Below, piece after piece: positions 33,116-41,475 of a stretch of 64,000 bases of DNA (positions within the stretch are counted from its first letter, which is position 1; each line of letters begins with the position of its first letter). Both the position numbers and the translations under genes were made by a program. The stretch is from contig NZ_FUFN01000010.1 of the NCBI RefSeq assembly GCF_900162615.1, positions 1,680,149 through 1,744,148 of the forward strand. Direction: 5' to 3'. Below the pieces are notes generated by a model. It did no database searches. It worked only from the letters and a program-made list of their open reading frames with translations, and had not been told where the DNA came from. This DNA is from Virgibacillus proomii. Lineage in GTDB: Bacteria > Bacillota > Bacilli > Bacillales > Amphibacillaceae.

Positions 33116-34461
33116 CAAGGCTAAAAGATTTTCCCTATAACCATATTCTTGTTTTAGGATTAGCAAAAAGCGGCACTGCTGCCGCAAGAGTTTTGTTACA
33201 ACATGGAAAAAAAGTACGTGTAAATGATCAAAAGGCAGCAGCAAACGATTCAGAGGTAAAAAAACTAAAAGCGATGGGCGCAGACATGATACTCGGCTCC
33301 CATCCTATTTGTGTGCTTGATGGAATTGAAATCATTGTGAAAAATCCGGGAATTAATTATGAAAACCCAATTATAAAAGAAGCGGTAGAACGTCAGATCC
33401 CAATTATTACAGAAATTGAGATAGCTGCCCAGCTAACGGATGCTCCGATCATCGGTATAACAGGCTCAAATGGGAAGACAACGACGACAACGTTAACTAC
33501 GGAAATGTTAAAGAAAAGTAATCAGGCTGTTAAAGTTGCGGGAAATATAGGGATCGTTGCGACTGAAATAGCTGAAAACTTAGTAGAAAACGAAAGGTTA
33601 GTTTTAGAATTATCTTCTTTTCAGCTGATGGGAGTTGATAAGTTTAAACCAAAAATTGCTGTCTTACTTAACATATTTAAAGCACATTTAGATTATCATA
33701 AAACCTTTGAGAACTATAAACAGGCAAAGTTTAATATATTTAAAAATCAAACGGAAGACGATTATCTTGTATATAATGCGAATGATAAAAATATCATAGC
33801 AGAGGTTGGGAAATGCAAAGCAACAAAAATTCCTTTCTCTGTAAAAGAACAGCTTGCTAATGGGGCTTGGATGGATGAAAATTCCATTTATTTCAAAGAT
33901 GAAAAGATTATGGATCGAATCGATATTTCCTTATTAGGTGAGCACAATTATGAAAATATTTTAGCTGCAGTGGCAGCTGCTAAATTAAGTGGTGCTACAA
34001 ATGAAGGAATTCGGACAGTTCTATCTATGTTTACTGGGGTTAAACATCGTTTGCAATTTGTTGGTAATTTCCATGAACGCTTGTTTTATAATGATTCCAA
34101 AGCCACGAATATTTTAGCAACGCAAAAGGCATTATCAGCTTTTGAACAACCGGTTATTTTATTAGCGGGTGGTTTAGATCGTGGTAATGAATTTACGGAT
34201 TTACTTCCATATATGAAGCATGTGAAAGCATTAGTATTATTTGGCGAAACGGCAAATAAATTAAAAGAAATAGGTAAAAAAGCGAATATCCCTGTTATTC
34301 GGTTAACAGAAAATGTTCAATCAGCAGTCCAAATTGCTTTTGAAATTTCTCAACAGAAAGATATTATTTTGTTATCACCAGCATGTGCCAGTTGGGACCA
34401 ATATCGAACATTTGAAGAAAGAGGAGACATGTTTATACAAGCTGTGCATACATTAGTATAG
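33112..34461 (+). CDS. murD: UDP-MurNAc-L-alanine:D-glutamate ligase
   Basis: Second amino-acid addition in muropeptide synthesis. The 449-residue Mur ligase has VLGLAKSGTAAARVL (about 14-28), the ATP loop GITGSNGKTTTTTLTTEML (about 116-134), LELSSFQLMGVD (about 161-172) and GVKHRLQFVGNFHERLFYNDSK-type region (about 302-323). The start is a TTG overlapping the mraY stop (TTGA), with GAGGTGGG upstream. Confidence 0.95.
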   Translation: MTRLKDFPYNHILVLGLAKSGTAAARVLLQHGKKVRVNDQKAAANDSEVKKLKAMGADMILGSHPICVLDGIEIIVKNPGINYENPIIKEAVERQIPIITEIEIAAQLTDAPIIGITGSNGKTTTTTLTTEMLKKSNQAVKVAGNIGIVATEIAENLVENERLVLELSSFQLMGVDKFKPKIAVLLNIFKAHLDYHKTFENYKQAKFNIFKNQTEDDYLVYNANDKNIIAEVGKCKATKIPFSVKEQLANGAWMDENSIYFKDEKIMDRIDISLLGEHNYENILAAVAAAKLSGATNEGIRTVLSMFTGVKHRLQFVGNFHERLFYNDSKATNILATQKALSAFEQPVILLAGGLDRGNEFTDLLPYMKHVKALVLFGETANKLKEIGKKANIPVIRLTENVQSAVQIAFEISQQKDIILLSPACASWDQYRTFEERGDMFIQAVHTLV

Positions 34462-34489
34462 GGGCTTGTTTAAAATAAAATAATTAAAG

Positions 34490-34700
34490 TTCTTGTTCAA
34501 AAGAGATGATAAAAAGGCTTAATGTCTGCTAAAGTGGCAGGCGTCCTTGAAAAATCAAAGCGCTTTGATTTTTCAAGGACAAGAAGAACTACGACAGCAA
34601 GGTTCACTTTATTTCTCTTTAGAAGTTCTCCAGTTTGTAAGTCCTAGAAGAGTGCTCCAGTTTTTGTTCTCCTGTTGCAGCGCTGATACTAGCACGTCCT
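34490..34700 (+). repeat. D-related repeat with a 38-nt palindrome (gap 34462-34838)
   Basis: Contains GCTAAAGTGGCAGGCG, a perfect 38-nt palindrome at 34543-34580 whose arms are GTCCTTGAAAAATCAAAG and its complement, and D-like text (GGACAAGAAGAACTACGACA, GAAGTTCTCCAGTTTGTAAG). The palindrome arms are two inverted copies of the D motif TTTTTCAAGGAC. No gene is seen. Confidence 0.6.
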
Positions 34701-34800
34701 ATGTGTCGAAGTTCGAGTTCAGTTAGAAACATGGGATACGGAGAAATTCGAACCGTTATTTACCGGTCTTTTTGAACATACTTTTAAAAGATTACTTTTT

Positions 34801-34834
34801 AAACACCCCCTAGCAATCTTGTAAAGTGGGGTGT
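34801..34834 (+). promoter_or_regulatory. Hairpin covering the spoVE ribosome binding site
   Basis: AACACCCC (34801-34808) pairs perfectly with GGGGTGTT (34827-34834). The right arm contains the only Shine-Dalgarno-like sequence (GTGGGGTG) before the spoVE TTG at 34839, so the hairpin would block translation initiation unless opened. It could also be a weak terminator (ATTTTG follows), but this is less likely so close to the start. Confidence 0.5.
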
Positions 34835-34838
34835 TATT

Positions 34839-35954
34839 TTGCTTACAAAAAAGAACAATGCACCTTATTCTTCTCCCGATTATATTTTAATGGGTGTTAT
34901 TGTTGCTTTATTAATTATTGGCATCGCCATGGTTTACAGTTCTTCATTTGTATGGGCAGAATATAAATTTAATGATGCGTGGTATTATGTGAAACGTCAA
35001 GCTCTGTTTGCAGGTGCTGGAATGATAGCGATGATTTTTACCATGAATCTTCCATATACGACATGGAAAAAATATGCCAAATTGATTCTGCTGTTTTGTT
35101 TTAGCTTATTATTACTTGTTTTGATACCAGGAATTGGTATGGTAAGAGGCGGTGCACAAAGTTGGATTGGAATCGGCGCATTTAGCATTCAGCCTTCTGA
35201 GTTTATGAAGTTAGGCTTAATTATATTTTTAGCTACCTATCTATCGGTAAACCAAAAATATATTACATCGTTAAGGAAGGGCTTCTTTCCATCTCTGTTA
35301 TTGGTTTTTACAGCTTTTGGTTTAATTATGCTTCAACCTGATTTAGGAACAGGCATGGTGCTTGTATTAACTTGTATGGTCATGATATTTACTGCTGGAG
35401 CTAGGTTGTCACATTTTTTTGGATTGGCTGCTGTTGGACTAGCAGGATTTATTGTACTAATTGCATCAGCTCCATACCGGATTAGTCGAATAACGGCTTT
35501 CCTTAATCCGTGGGAAGATCCCTTAGGTGATGGATTTCAAATTATTCAATCTCTATACGCAATCGGTCCAGGAGGTTTAATGGGACTTGGATTTGGGGAA
35601 AGCTTACAGAAGTTTTTTTATTTACCAGAGCCACAAACAGATTTCATTTTTGCTATTTTAGGAGAGGAACTTGGCTTTATCGGCGGAACCGCTGTTCTCT
35701 TGTTATTTTTTCTGTTGTTATGGCGCGGAATTAAAATCGCCCTTGAAGCACCAGATAGTTTTTCACGCTTTTTAGCATTGGGTATTGTTTCGATGCTGGC
35801 GCTTCAAGCAATGATTAATATTAGTGTTGTTATCGGACTGATCCCTGTAACTGGGATTACACTTCCTTTTTTAAGTTATGGTGGTTCTTCTTTAACGTTA
35901 ATCTTATGTTCTGTAGGTATTTTGTTAAATATTAGTAGATACACAAAAATATAG
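34839..35954 (+). CDS. spoVE: SEDS glycosyltransferase SpoVE (FtsW/RodA family)
   Basis: A SEDS-family peptidoglycan polymerase; in B. subtilis SpoVE works with SpoVD to make the spore cortex. The 371-residue protein has ten predicted helices and motifs MVYSSSFVWAEYKF (about 28-41), QPSEFMKLGLIIF (about 116-128), GDGFQIIQSLYAIGPGGLMGLGFG-type loop (about 230-253) and TGITLPFLSYGGSS (about 334-347). The start is TTG. Whether it is SpoVE or the vegetative FtsW is decided by position after murD. In B. subtilis murG and murB come next; here neither is present. Confidence 0.88.
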   Translation: MLTKKNNAPYSSPDYILMGVIVALLIIGIAMVYSSSFVWAEYKFNDAWYYVKRQALFAGAGMIAMIFTMNLPYTTWKKYAKLILLFCFSLLLLVLIPGIGMVRGGAQSWIGIGAFSIQPSEFMKLGLIIFLATYLSVNQKYITSLRKGFFPSLLLVFTAFGLIMLQPDLGTGMVLVLTCMVMIFTAGARLSHFFGLAAVGLAGFIVLIASAPYRISRITAFLNPWEDPLGDGFQIIQSLYAIGPGGLMGLGFGESLQKFFYLPEPQTDFIFAILGEELGFIGGTAVLLLFFLLLWRGIKIALEAPDSFSRFLALGIVSMLALQAMINISVVIGLIPVTGITLPFLSYGGSSLTLILCSVGILLNISRYTKI

Positions 35955-36019
35955 AATTCACCAGACGCCTGTATAAGAAAATGAACTTGTTGGATAATTA
36001 TAAGTAACAAAGCTCCTTA

Positions 36020-36200
36020 ACTAGATTATCCCATATCTAAAGTCACCGTAAGACTTTCCACTTTAAGAGTTATACAAAATACGAAAAAGTCTAAGTGAAT
36101 GATAGTGGGTACCTAATTGCTTGCTTTTGTTTAACTAAGATTCAGTAGGAGATGAAGGAAGTCATCCGCGGAATAAAATTTTACTAGACTATGAAATTAT
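36020..36200 (+). repeat. Degenerate B repeat (gap 35955-36393)
   Basis: A decayed full-length B copy: CCGTAAGACTTTCCACTTTA, AAAAGTCTAAGTGAATGA, TACCTAATTGCTTGC, then GATTCAGTAGGAGATGAAGG where the right hairpin arm has decayed, ending AATAAAATTTTACT. It occupies the place where murG and murB stand in B. subtilis. Confidence 0.62.
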
Positions 36201-36333
36201 AAAATTAGCGAATTTTCAGCTTGTTTTAGTTTTAAAAATAAGTATAAAGCGAATCAAAATATTATAGCTGGAAAACTTGATTTTTACTAAGTCCTACTAC
36301 ATGTTTCAAGGGTGAATATGATATACTCATAGT

Positions 36334-36370
36334 AACAAGTTGAAATGGCATATTTATGCCATTTCTTGTT
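36334..36370 (+). promoter_or_regulatory. Leader hairpin upstream of divIB
   Basis: AACAAG, a three-base bulge and AAATGGCATA pair with TATGCCATTT and CTTGTT. It lies about 24 bases before the divIB start, is not followed by a T-tract, and comes after a possible -10 TATACT (36322-36327) without a clear -35. It could protect or regulate the divIB message. Confidence 0.4.
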
Positions 36371-36393
36371 GTTAATTTAAGATAAAGGAAGAA

Positions 36394-37152
36394 ATGGAGA
36401 TGGAAAAAAAGAAAATTGTTTCTATTGAAGACCGAATCCCAAAATTGAAGCAGGCAAGGAAAAAAAAGGCAAATCGACGGTTGCTATTTTATCTGTCTAT
36501 TTTTTTCATCTTAATTTCCATCATCGTTTATTTACAATCTCCATTAAGTCATATACGTACGATTCACGTAAAGGGCAACACGTTTTTAAGCGATGAGTCG
36601 GTCATTAAACAAAGCAACTTAACAAACAATCAAAATATATGGACAATTGATAAAAAAGCTAGTGAAAAAGCGTTAGAAGAAAATCCCATCATTGCTTCTG
36701 CTAAAGTTAATCGAAAATTACCTTGGACTGTTTCGATTATAATCAAGGAATATGAACGTGTTGGTTATTTGCAACAGGGAACAAACTATTTTCCAATATT
36801 AGGCAATGGTACGGCACTTCAAAGTATGAAGCAAACATCATATAATGGAGACGCACCCTTAATCATAGGGTTTAATAAAGAAGAATATTTACATAGAATG
36901 ACGAAGGAATTAGAACAGCTACCGAAAGCAATAAGAAAGTTGATTTCTGAAGTTCATTGGACACCAACAAAGGAAAATCAGAATAAGATTACCCTATATA
37001 TGAATGATGGTTTTTTAGTTGATGCCAGTATTCAAAACTTTGCCGAAAATATGAAAATCTATCCTTCTATCGTGACGCAATTGGATGATGATAGTAAAGG
37101 CATTATTCATATTGGGGCAGGTGCATATTTTGAATCGTTTAACAAAAAGTAA
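36394..37152 (+). CDS. divIB: Cell division protein DivIB (FtsQ homologue)
   Basis: Bitopic divisome protein: basic cytoplasmic N-terminus (1-28), one helix (about 29-46, LLFYLSIFFILISIIVYL), a POTRA domain (about 50-120, IRTIHVKGNTFLSDESVIKQ start) and FtsQ/DivIB beta domain (about 125-245). Length 252 residues is near the B. subtilis protein. Two in-frame ATGs six bases apart are possible; AAAGGAAG spacing does not decide. It stands between spoVE and ftsA without the ylxW, ylxX and sbp genes that follow it in B. subtilis. Confidence 0.92.
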   Translation: MEMEKKKIVSIEDRIPKLKQARKKKANRRLLFYLSIFFILISIIVYLQSPLSHIRTIHVKGNTFLSDESVIKQSNLTNNQNIWTIDKKASEKALEENPIIASAKVNRKLPWTVSIIIKEYERVGYLQQGTNYFPILGNGTALQSMKQTSYNGDAPLIIGFNKEEYLHRMTKELEQLPKAIRKLISEVHWTPTKENQNKITLYMNDGFLVDASIQNFAENMKIYPSIVTQLDDDSKGIIHIGAGAYFESFNKK

Positions 37153-37302
37153 TTCGGCTAACTCTCAAGATAAATAATATCATTTTCTACTCGGTGGAAA
37201 GTCATAATTTCTATATATTATACGAAATTATTTAATACAATCATTATCTTGATCAGTCAGTTAAAAGAATAGGTTTGATTTTTTAAAAAAATACTGAAAA
37301 AT

Positions 37303-37342
37303 AAAGGAAATTCATGGTTTTATGTGGAATATCCTATATAAT
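37303..37342 (+). promoter_or_regulatory. Sigma-H promoter (and overlapping -10) of ftsAZ
   Basis: AAAGGAAAT (37303-37311), 12 bases, GTGGAATAT (37324-37332) match the sigma-H patterns RNAGGAWWW and RNNGAATWW at every position with correct spacing. A sigma-A-type TATAAT follows at 37337-37342 with no good -35. B. subtilis ftsAZ is likewise driven by a sigma-H promoter at the start of sporulation. Confidence 0.8.
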
Positions 37343-37428
37343 ATTTTATTTTTATTGATTCGATGACGATAGGTGATATAGAGAAGTGTGTTTTTTACAC
37401 AGCTTCTGAATTTTAGGGGGGCTTTACT

Positions 37429-38709
37429 TTGAACAACAGTGAAGTTTTAGTAAGTCTTGATATAGGTACATCAAAAATTAAAGTTATTATTGGCGAGGTT
37501 TTAAATGATTCATTAAATATTATCGGTGTTGGAACTGCAAAATCCAATGGAATGAAGAAAGGAGCAATCATTGATATTGATGAGACCGTTCAATCAATCC
37601 GCAATGCTGTAGAACAAGCGGAAAGAATGGTTGGTATGCAGATAGATCGGGTTGTCGTTGGTATCAACGGAAATCATATTCAGTTACAGCCATGTCACGG
37701 CGTTGTAGCCGTTCAGAGTGAAGATAGGGAAATTACGAATGAAGATGTTACTCGAGTGATTGATGGAGCGCAAGTAATGTCTATTCCTCCAGAGCGTGAA
37801 ATTATCGATGTTATTCCAAAACAATTTATCGTCGATGGATTAGATGAAATAAATGATCCGCGTGGTATGATTGGTGTTCGTTTGGAAATGGAAGGAACGA
37901 TTATTACATGCTCCAAAACTATTCTACATAATATTTTAAAATGTGTAGAGCGTGCTAATCTTCAAGTAGCCGATATTTGTCTTCAACCTCTTGCTGCTGG
38001 CACGATTGCACTATCAAAAGATGAAAAAAATATGGGTGTTGCATTAATTGATGTAGGCGGTGGGTGTTCTACAGTTTCTATCTTCGAAAATGGTCATCTA
38101 GCTTCAACCAGTGTTGTTCAGTTAGGCGGGGACAACATAACGAAAGATCTTTCCATAGGTTTACGAACTTCTACAGAAGAAGCTGAAAATGTGAAATTAA
38201 ATCATGGACATGCCTTCTATGACCATGCTCTAGAGGAAGAAGTCTTTGATGTTTCCATCATTGGCAGCAATTCGAAACAGACTTCAAATCAATTAGAAAT
38301 TGCCGATATAATTGAAGCAAGAATGGAAGAAATCTATGCATTTGCTGAAAGAGAAATAAGAAGAATGGGCTACCATGAATTACCAGGCGGTTATGTTTTA
38401 ACTGGAGGCACCACGGCAATGCCTGGAGCGTTGGAACTGGCTCAAGATCTATTTCAAGCTAATGTTCGGATCGCTATACCAGATTATATAGGTGTACGTG
38501 AACCGCAATTTACAGCAGGCGTAGGAATCTTGCAATTTGCGTATAGGAATGCGAAAATACAAGGAAAAGAATTATTCCCAACCTTCATCCCAATGGGAAA
38601 TGAACCAAAACCAAAACGAATAAAAAAACAAGTAAATTCACATGAACCAACAGAAAAGAAGAATAAAGAATCTGGAATTGCTAATTTGTTTAAGTATTTT
38701 TTTGATTAA
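37429..38709 (+). CDS. ftsA: Cell division protein FtsA
   Basis: Actin-like ATPase that anchors FtsZ to the membrane. The 426-residue protein has the actin-fold start VSLDIGTSKIKVIIGEV (about 8-24), VALIDVGGGCSTVSIF (about 204-219), GGYVLTGGTTAMPGALELA (about 320-338) and the C-terminal amphipathic membrane-binding helix GIANLFKYFFD (about 416-426). The start is TTG with a strong AGGGGGG seven bases upstream. Followed by ftsZ after 107 bases. Confidence 0.96.
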   Translation: MNNSEVLVSLDIGTSKIKVIIGEVLNDSLNIIGVGTAKSNGMKKGAIIDIDETVQSIRNAVEQAERMVGMQIDRVVVGINGNHIQLQPCHGVVAVQSEDREITNEDVTRVIDGAQVMSIPPEREIIDVIPKQFIVDGLDEINDPRGMIGVRLEMEGTIITCSKTILHNILKCVERANLQVADICLQPLAAGTIALSKDEKNMGVALIDVGGGCSTVSIFENGHLASTSVVQLGGDNITKDLSIGLRTSTEEAENVKLNHGHAFYDHALEEEVFDVSIIGSNSKQTSNQLEIADIIEARMEEIYAFAEREIRRMGYHELPGGYVLTGGTTAMPGALELAQDLFQANVRIAIPDYIGVREPQFTAGVGILQFAYRNAKIQGKELFPTFIPMGNEPKPKRIKKQVNSHEPTEKKNKESGIANLFKYFFD

Positions 38710-38816
38710 CAAATAATCTAACCTTGTAAAAATACGGTAGTTTATCAATAATAGAAACCTCTTAACCAATTAGCTTCTAGAACGCTTGTAATTTTGCATA
38801 TTAGGAGGAACGAGTT

Positions 38817-39962
38817 ATGTTAGAATTTGATACGAATATGGAAGAATTAGCAACAATAAAAGTAATAGGGGTTGGTGGCGGAGGTAACAATGCTGTTAAC
38901 CGAATGATTGAGCACGGAGTCGAAGGTGTTGAGTTTATCGCTGTTAATACAGATGCCCAAGCTTTGAATCTATCAAAAGCGGAATTAAAAATACAAATTG
39001 GTGCCAAACTTACAAGAGGGTTAGGAGCGGGTGCTAATCCGGAAGTAGGAAAGAAGGCGGCTGAAGAAAGTAAAGAGCAACTGGAAGAAGTGCTTCAAGG
39101 TGCTGATATGATTTTTGTGACTGCGGGAATGGGCGGTGGAACGGGTACGGGTGCTGCTCCAGTTATTGCTCAAATCGCTAAAGATCTCGGAGCATTGACG
39201 GTAGGTGTTGTAACACGTCCTTTCTCATTTGAAGGAAGAAGGCGTTCTACCCAAGCAATTTCTGGTATTGAAGCGCTTAAAGGTAGTGTTGATACACTAA
39301 TTGTTATACCGAATGACCGACTGTTAGAAATTGTAGATAAAAACACCCCAATGTTAGAGGCGTTTCGTGAAGCTGATAATGTATTACGTCAAGGTGTACA
39401 AGGTATCTCTGATTTGATCGCTAAGCCCGGCCTGATTAACGTGGATTTTGCGGATGTCAAGACAATTATGTTTGATAAAGGTTCTGCTTTAATGGGAATC
39501 GGTGTCGCTACTGGTGAGACTAGGGCAACCGAGGCTGCTAAAAAGGCTATCTCTTCACCATTATTAGAGACTTCTATAGATGGGGCACACGGTATTTTAA
39601 TGAATATTACTGGTGGTACGAATTTAAGTCTCTATGAAGTACAAGAAGCAGCTGATTTAGTAACTTCTGCTGCTGATAATGAAGTTAACGTCATTTTTGG
39701 TTCGGTTATTAATGAAAACTTAAAAGATGAAATTGTAGTTACCGTCATAGCTACAGGATTTGACGAATCAAATAAAAAAGTAGAGCAACAACCAAAGCAG
39801 CAGCGATCCATAATGAATCAGCATGCAGCAACTCGTGCTAATGATGAAGTTCCGTCAAGAAGAGAAAGAGATCATGAGTCTCAACAACGCGCTGCACAAG
39901 AGGAAGATACGTTAGATATCCCCACGTTTTTAAGAAATCGTAACCGCAACCGAAAACGCTAA
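38817..39962 (+). CDS. ftsZ: Cell division protein FtsZ
   Basis: Tubulin-like GTPase forming the Z ring. The 381-residue protein has IKVIGVGGGGNNAVNRM (about 14-30), the GTP signature GGGTGTGAAP (107-116), the NxDFADVKTIM T7-loop region (about 207-217, NVDFADVKTIM), a variable Q/R-rich linker (about 318-362) and the conserved C-terminal peptide DTLDIPTFLRNRNR (about 365-378) that binds FtsA and SepF. AGGAGG precedes the ATG. A large terminator follows. Confidence 0.98.
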   Translation: MLEFDTNMEELATIKVIGVGGGGNNAVNRMIEHGVEGVEFIAVNTDAQALNLSKAELKIQIGAKLTRGLGAGANPEVGKKAAEESKEQLEEVLQGADMIFVTAGMGGGTGTGAAPVIAQIAKDLGALTVGVVTRPFSFEGRRRSTQAISGIEALKGSVDTLIVIPNDRLLEIVDKNTPMLEAFREADNVLRQGVQGISDLIAKPGLINVDFADVKTIMFDKGSALMGIGVATGETRATEAAKKAISSPLLETSIDGAHGILMNITGGTNLSLYEVQEAADLVTSAADNEVNVIFGSVINENLKDEIVVTVIATGFDESNKKVEQQPKQQRSIMNQHAATRANDEVPSRRERDHESQQRAAQEEDTLDIPTFLRNRNRNRKR

Positions 39963-40082
39963 ATAATAAAAACTATGATTGAATTTTCGTCACATCATAG
40001 ATGATACGTTATTCTTAAATAATCACACAGGAATGGATGATGAATGACTTCCTAGTAACTTTACTTTAGCTTTTGTAAACTA

Positions 40083-40153
40083 GCAACTGTTCACCATTTT
40101 AAAATGTACCTATAGATAAAGGACATTTTATTTAGTGAATGGTTGCTTTTTTG
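40083..40153 (+). terminator. Large hairpin terminator after ftsZ
   Basis: Outer arms GCAACTGTTCAC and GTGAATGGTTGC (two G-U or mismatched positions) enclose an inner AAAATGT/ACATTTT stem; six to seven T follow. Repeat A copy 5 starts immediately after the T-tract. Confidence 0.82.
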
Positions 40154-40244
40154 TACTATAGGAAAGTATAAAGTTTTTTGGGTTTATAGTATAAGAAAAA
40201 CTACAGCTTTCGCTAAAGACTTGGCGAGAAGCCAAGTTTTTCTA
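40154..40244 (+). repeat. Repeat family A, copy 5 (gap 39963-40541)
   Basis: A 91-bp near-identical A copy in the direction of ftsZ, beginning after the terminator T-tract (GTACTATAGG). The 3' hairpin is CTTGGCGAGAAGCCAAG with TTTTTCTA. To its right are short D-like fragments (GTTTGCCGCTGG) and the spoIIGA promoter region; no gene. Confidence 0.88.
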
Positions 40245-40454
40245 ATGTTTGCCGCTGGTTCGTCTGAGTTTCGAGCATGGAATGAATCATTACTTACCAA
40301 AAGCCAGTTACTCTGTTCACTTTCCCGTTGTTATCTTATATACTTCAAATTGCTACATCGTTAACCCCTAGTAGTTAGCTTCGAACAAACGTATCCTAGT
40401 CCCGACAAACACTCCAATAACTCGGTAAAACTAGTCACAATTACCGTACAGAAT

Positions 40455-40487
40455 ATGACAGACTTTGCTAGTTTCCTTAGGTATACT
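40455..40487 (+). promoter_or_regulatory. Possible Spo0A-dependent long-spacer promoter of spoIIG
   Basis: ATGACA (40455-40460) and TATACT (40482-40487) are 21 bases apart. The B. subtilis spoIIG promoter is known for an unusually long spacer bridged by Spo0A and sigma-A. A Spo0A-box-like TGACAGA overlaps the -35, and a reverse TTTGTCGGG lies near 40400. The boxes are imperfect, so this rests mainly on the spacing and position. Confidence 0.45.
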
Positions 40488-40541
40488 AGAATCACTATGG
40501 AAGATGGCAAGCATTAAAAAATATGGAAAGGGAGGAAATCT

Positions 40542-41462
40542 GTGAAGATTTATTTGGATGCAGTCTGGGCGCTTAATTTTTTGCTAGATATTATGTTGTT
40601 ATTGCTAACCCAGGCATTAGCTAGAGATGCTACGAGGAAACGCCGTATAGTTACCGGAGGTTTTATTGCATCCTTACTTGTTCCCATTTCCTTATATTTT
40701 CCTGATTCTTTTTTTATAAGTTTTCCAGGGAAAATAATATTTTCCGCAATTATTATTACAACCGCTTTTGGCTACCAGAATATTTATCGCTGGTCTAAAT
40801 TGTTATTATTATTCTATTTTGTTAGCTTTGCCATTGGAGGTGGTTTAATCGGCATCCATTTTTTGTTACAACGTCCATTTAGTCAGGGTAGCAATGGATT
40901 TTTAACCTATAATAGTGGGTTTGGAGATCCCGTCAGCTGGCTCTTTATCATCATTTGCTTTCCGATTGTATGGTGGTTTACTAAATCCCGTATGGACAAG
41001 CACGTAAGCGAAAAAATCAGATACGATCAGTTAACTCCCGTAACCATTCGAATGAGAGGAAAAAGTTATTCATCGACTGGATTTATTGACAGCGGCAATC
41101 AATTAACAGATCCCTTAACAAAAAAGCCGGTCATTTTATGTGATGAAGTCTTTTTAAAACAATGGTTTACGGATGAAGACTGGCTACGTCTCAAAGAGTG
41201 CTACCAATCACTACAGATGCATGACTTACCGAAAGAGTGGGAGAAATATATGCAATTGGTTCCATATCAAGGAGTAGAAGGAAAGAGTATGTTTTTGTTT
41301 ACACTTCGTCCTGATCAATTAATTATTTATTATGGAGAAGAGCGAATTGAAACAAGCAAAGTTTTAATCGGTATTCAATTTGGTCGTTTAACTAAGGATG
41401 CCAGTTACCATTGTTTGTTGCATCCGCAAATAATTCATTCAGCAACTATTTATACTGCTTAA
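40542..41462 (+). CDS. spoIIGA: Sigma-E processing protease SpoIIGA
   Basis: Membrane aspartic protease that activates pro-sigma-E in the mother cell when triggered by forespore SpoIIR. The 306-residue protein has five N-terminal helices (about 5-150) and a C-terminal retropepsin-like domain with the catalytic motif SSTGFIDSGNQLTDPL (about 179-194; Asp about 185). The start is GTG with GGGAGG upstream. Thirteen bases separate it from sigE, forming the spoIIG operon. Confidence 0.96.
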   Translation: MKIYLDAVWALNFLLDIMLLLLTQALARDATRKRRIVTGGFIASLLVPISLYFPDSFFISFPGKIIFSAIIITTAFGYQNIYRWSKLLLLFYFVSFAIGGGLIGIHFLLQRPFSQGSNGFLTYNSGFGDPVSWLFIIICFPIVWWFTKSRMDKHVSEKIRYDQLTPVTIRMRGKSYSSTGFIDSGNQLTDPLTKKPVILCDEVFLKQWFTDEDWLRLKECYQSLQMHDLPKEWEKYMQLVPYQGVEGKSMFLFTLRPDQLIIYYGEERIETSKVLIGIQFGRLTKDASYHCLLHPQIIHSATIYTA

Positions 41463-41475
41463 AGGAGAGATAAGG

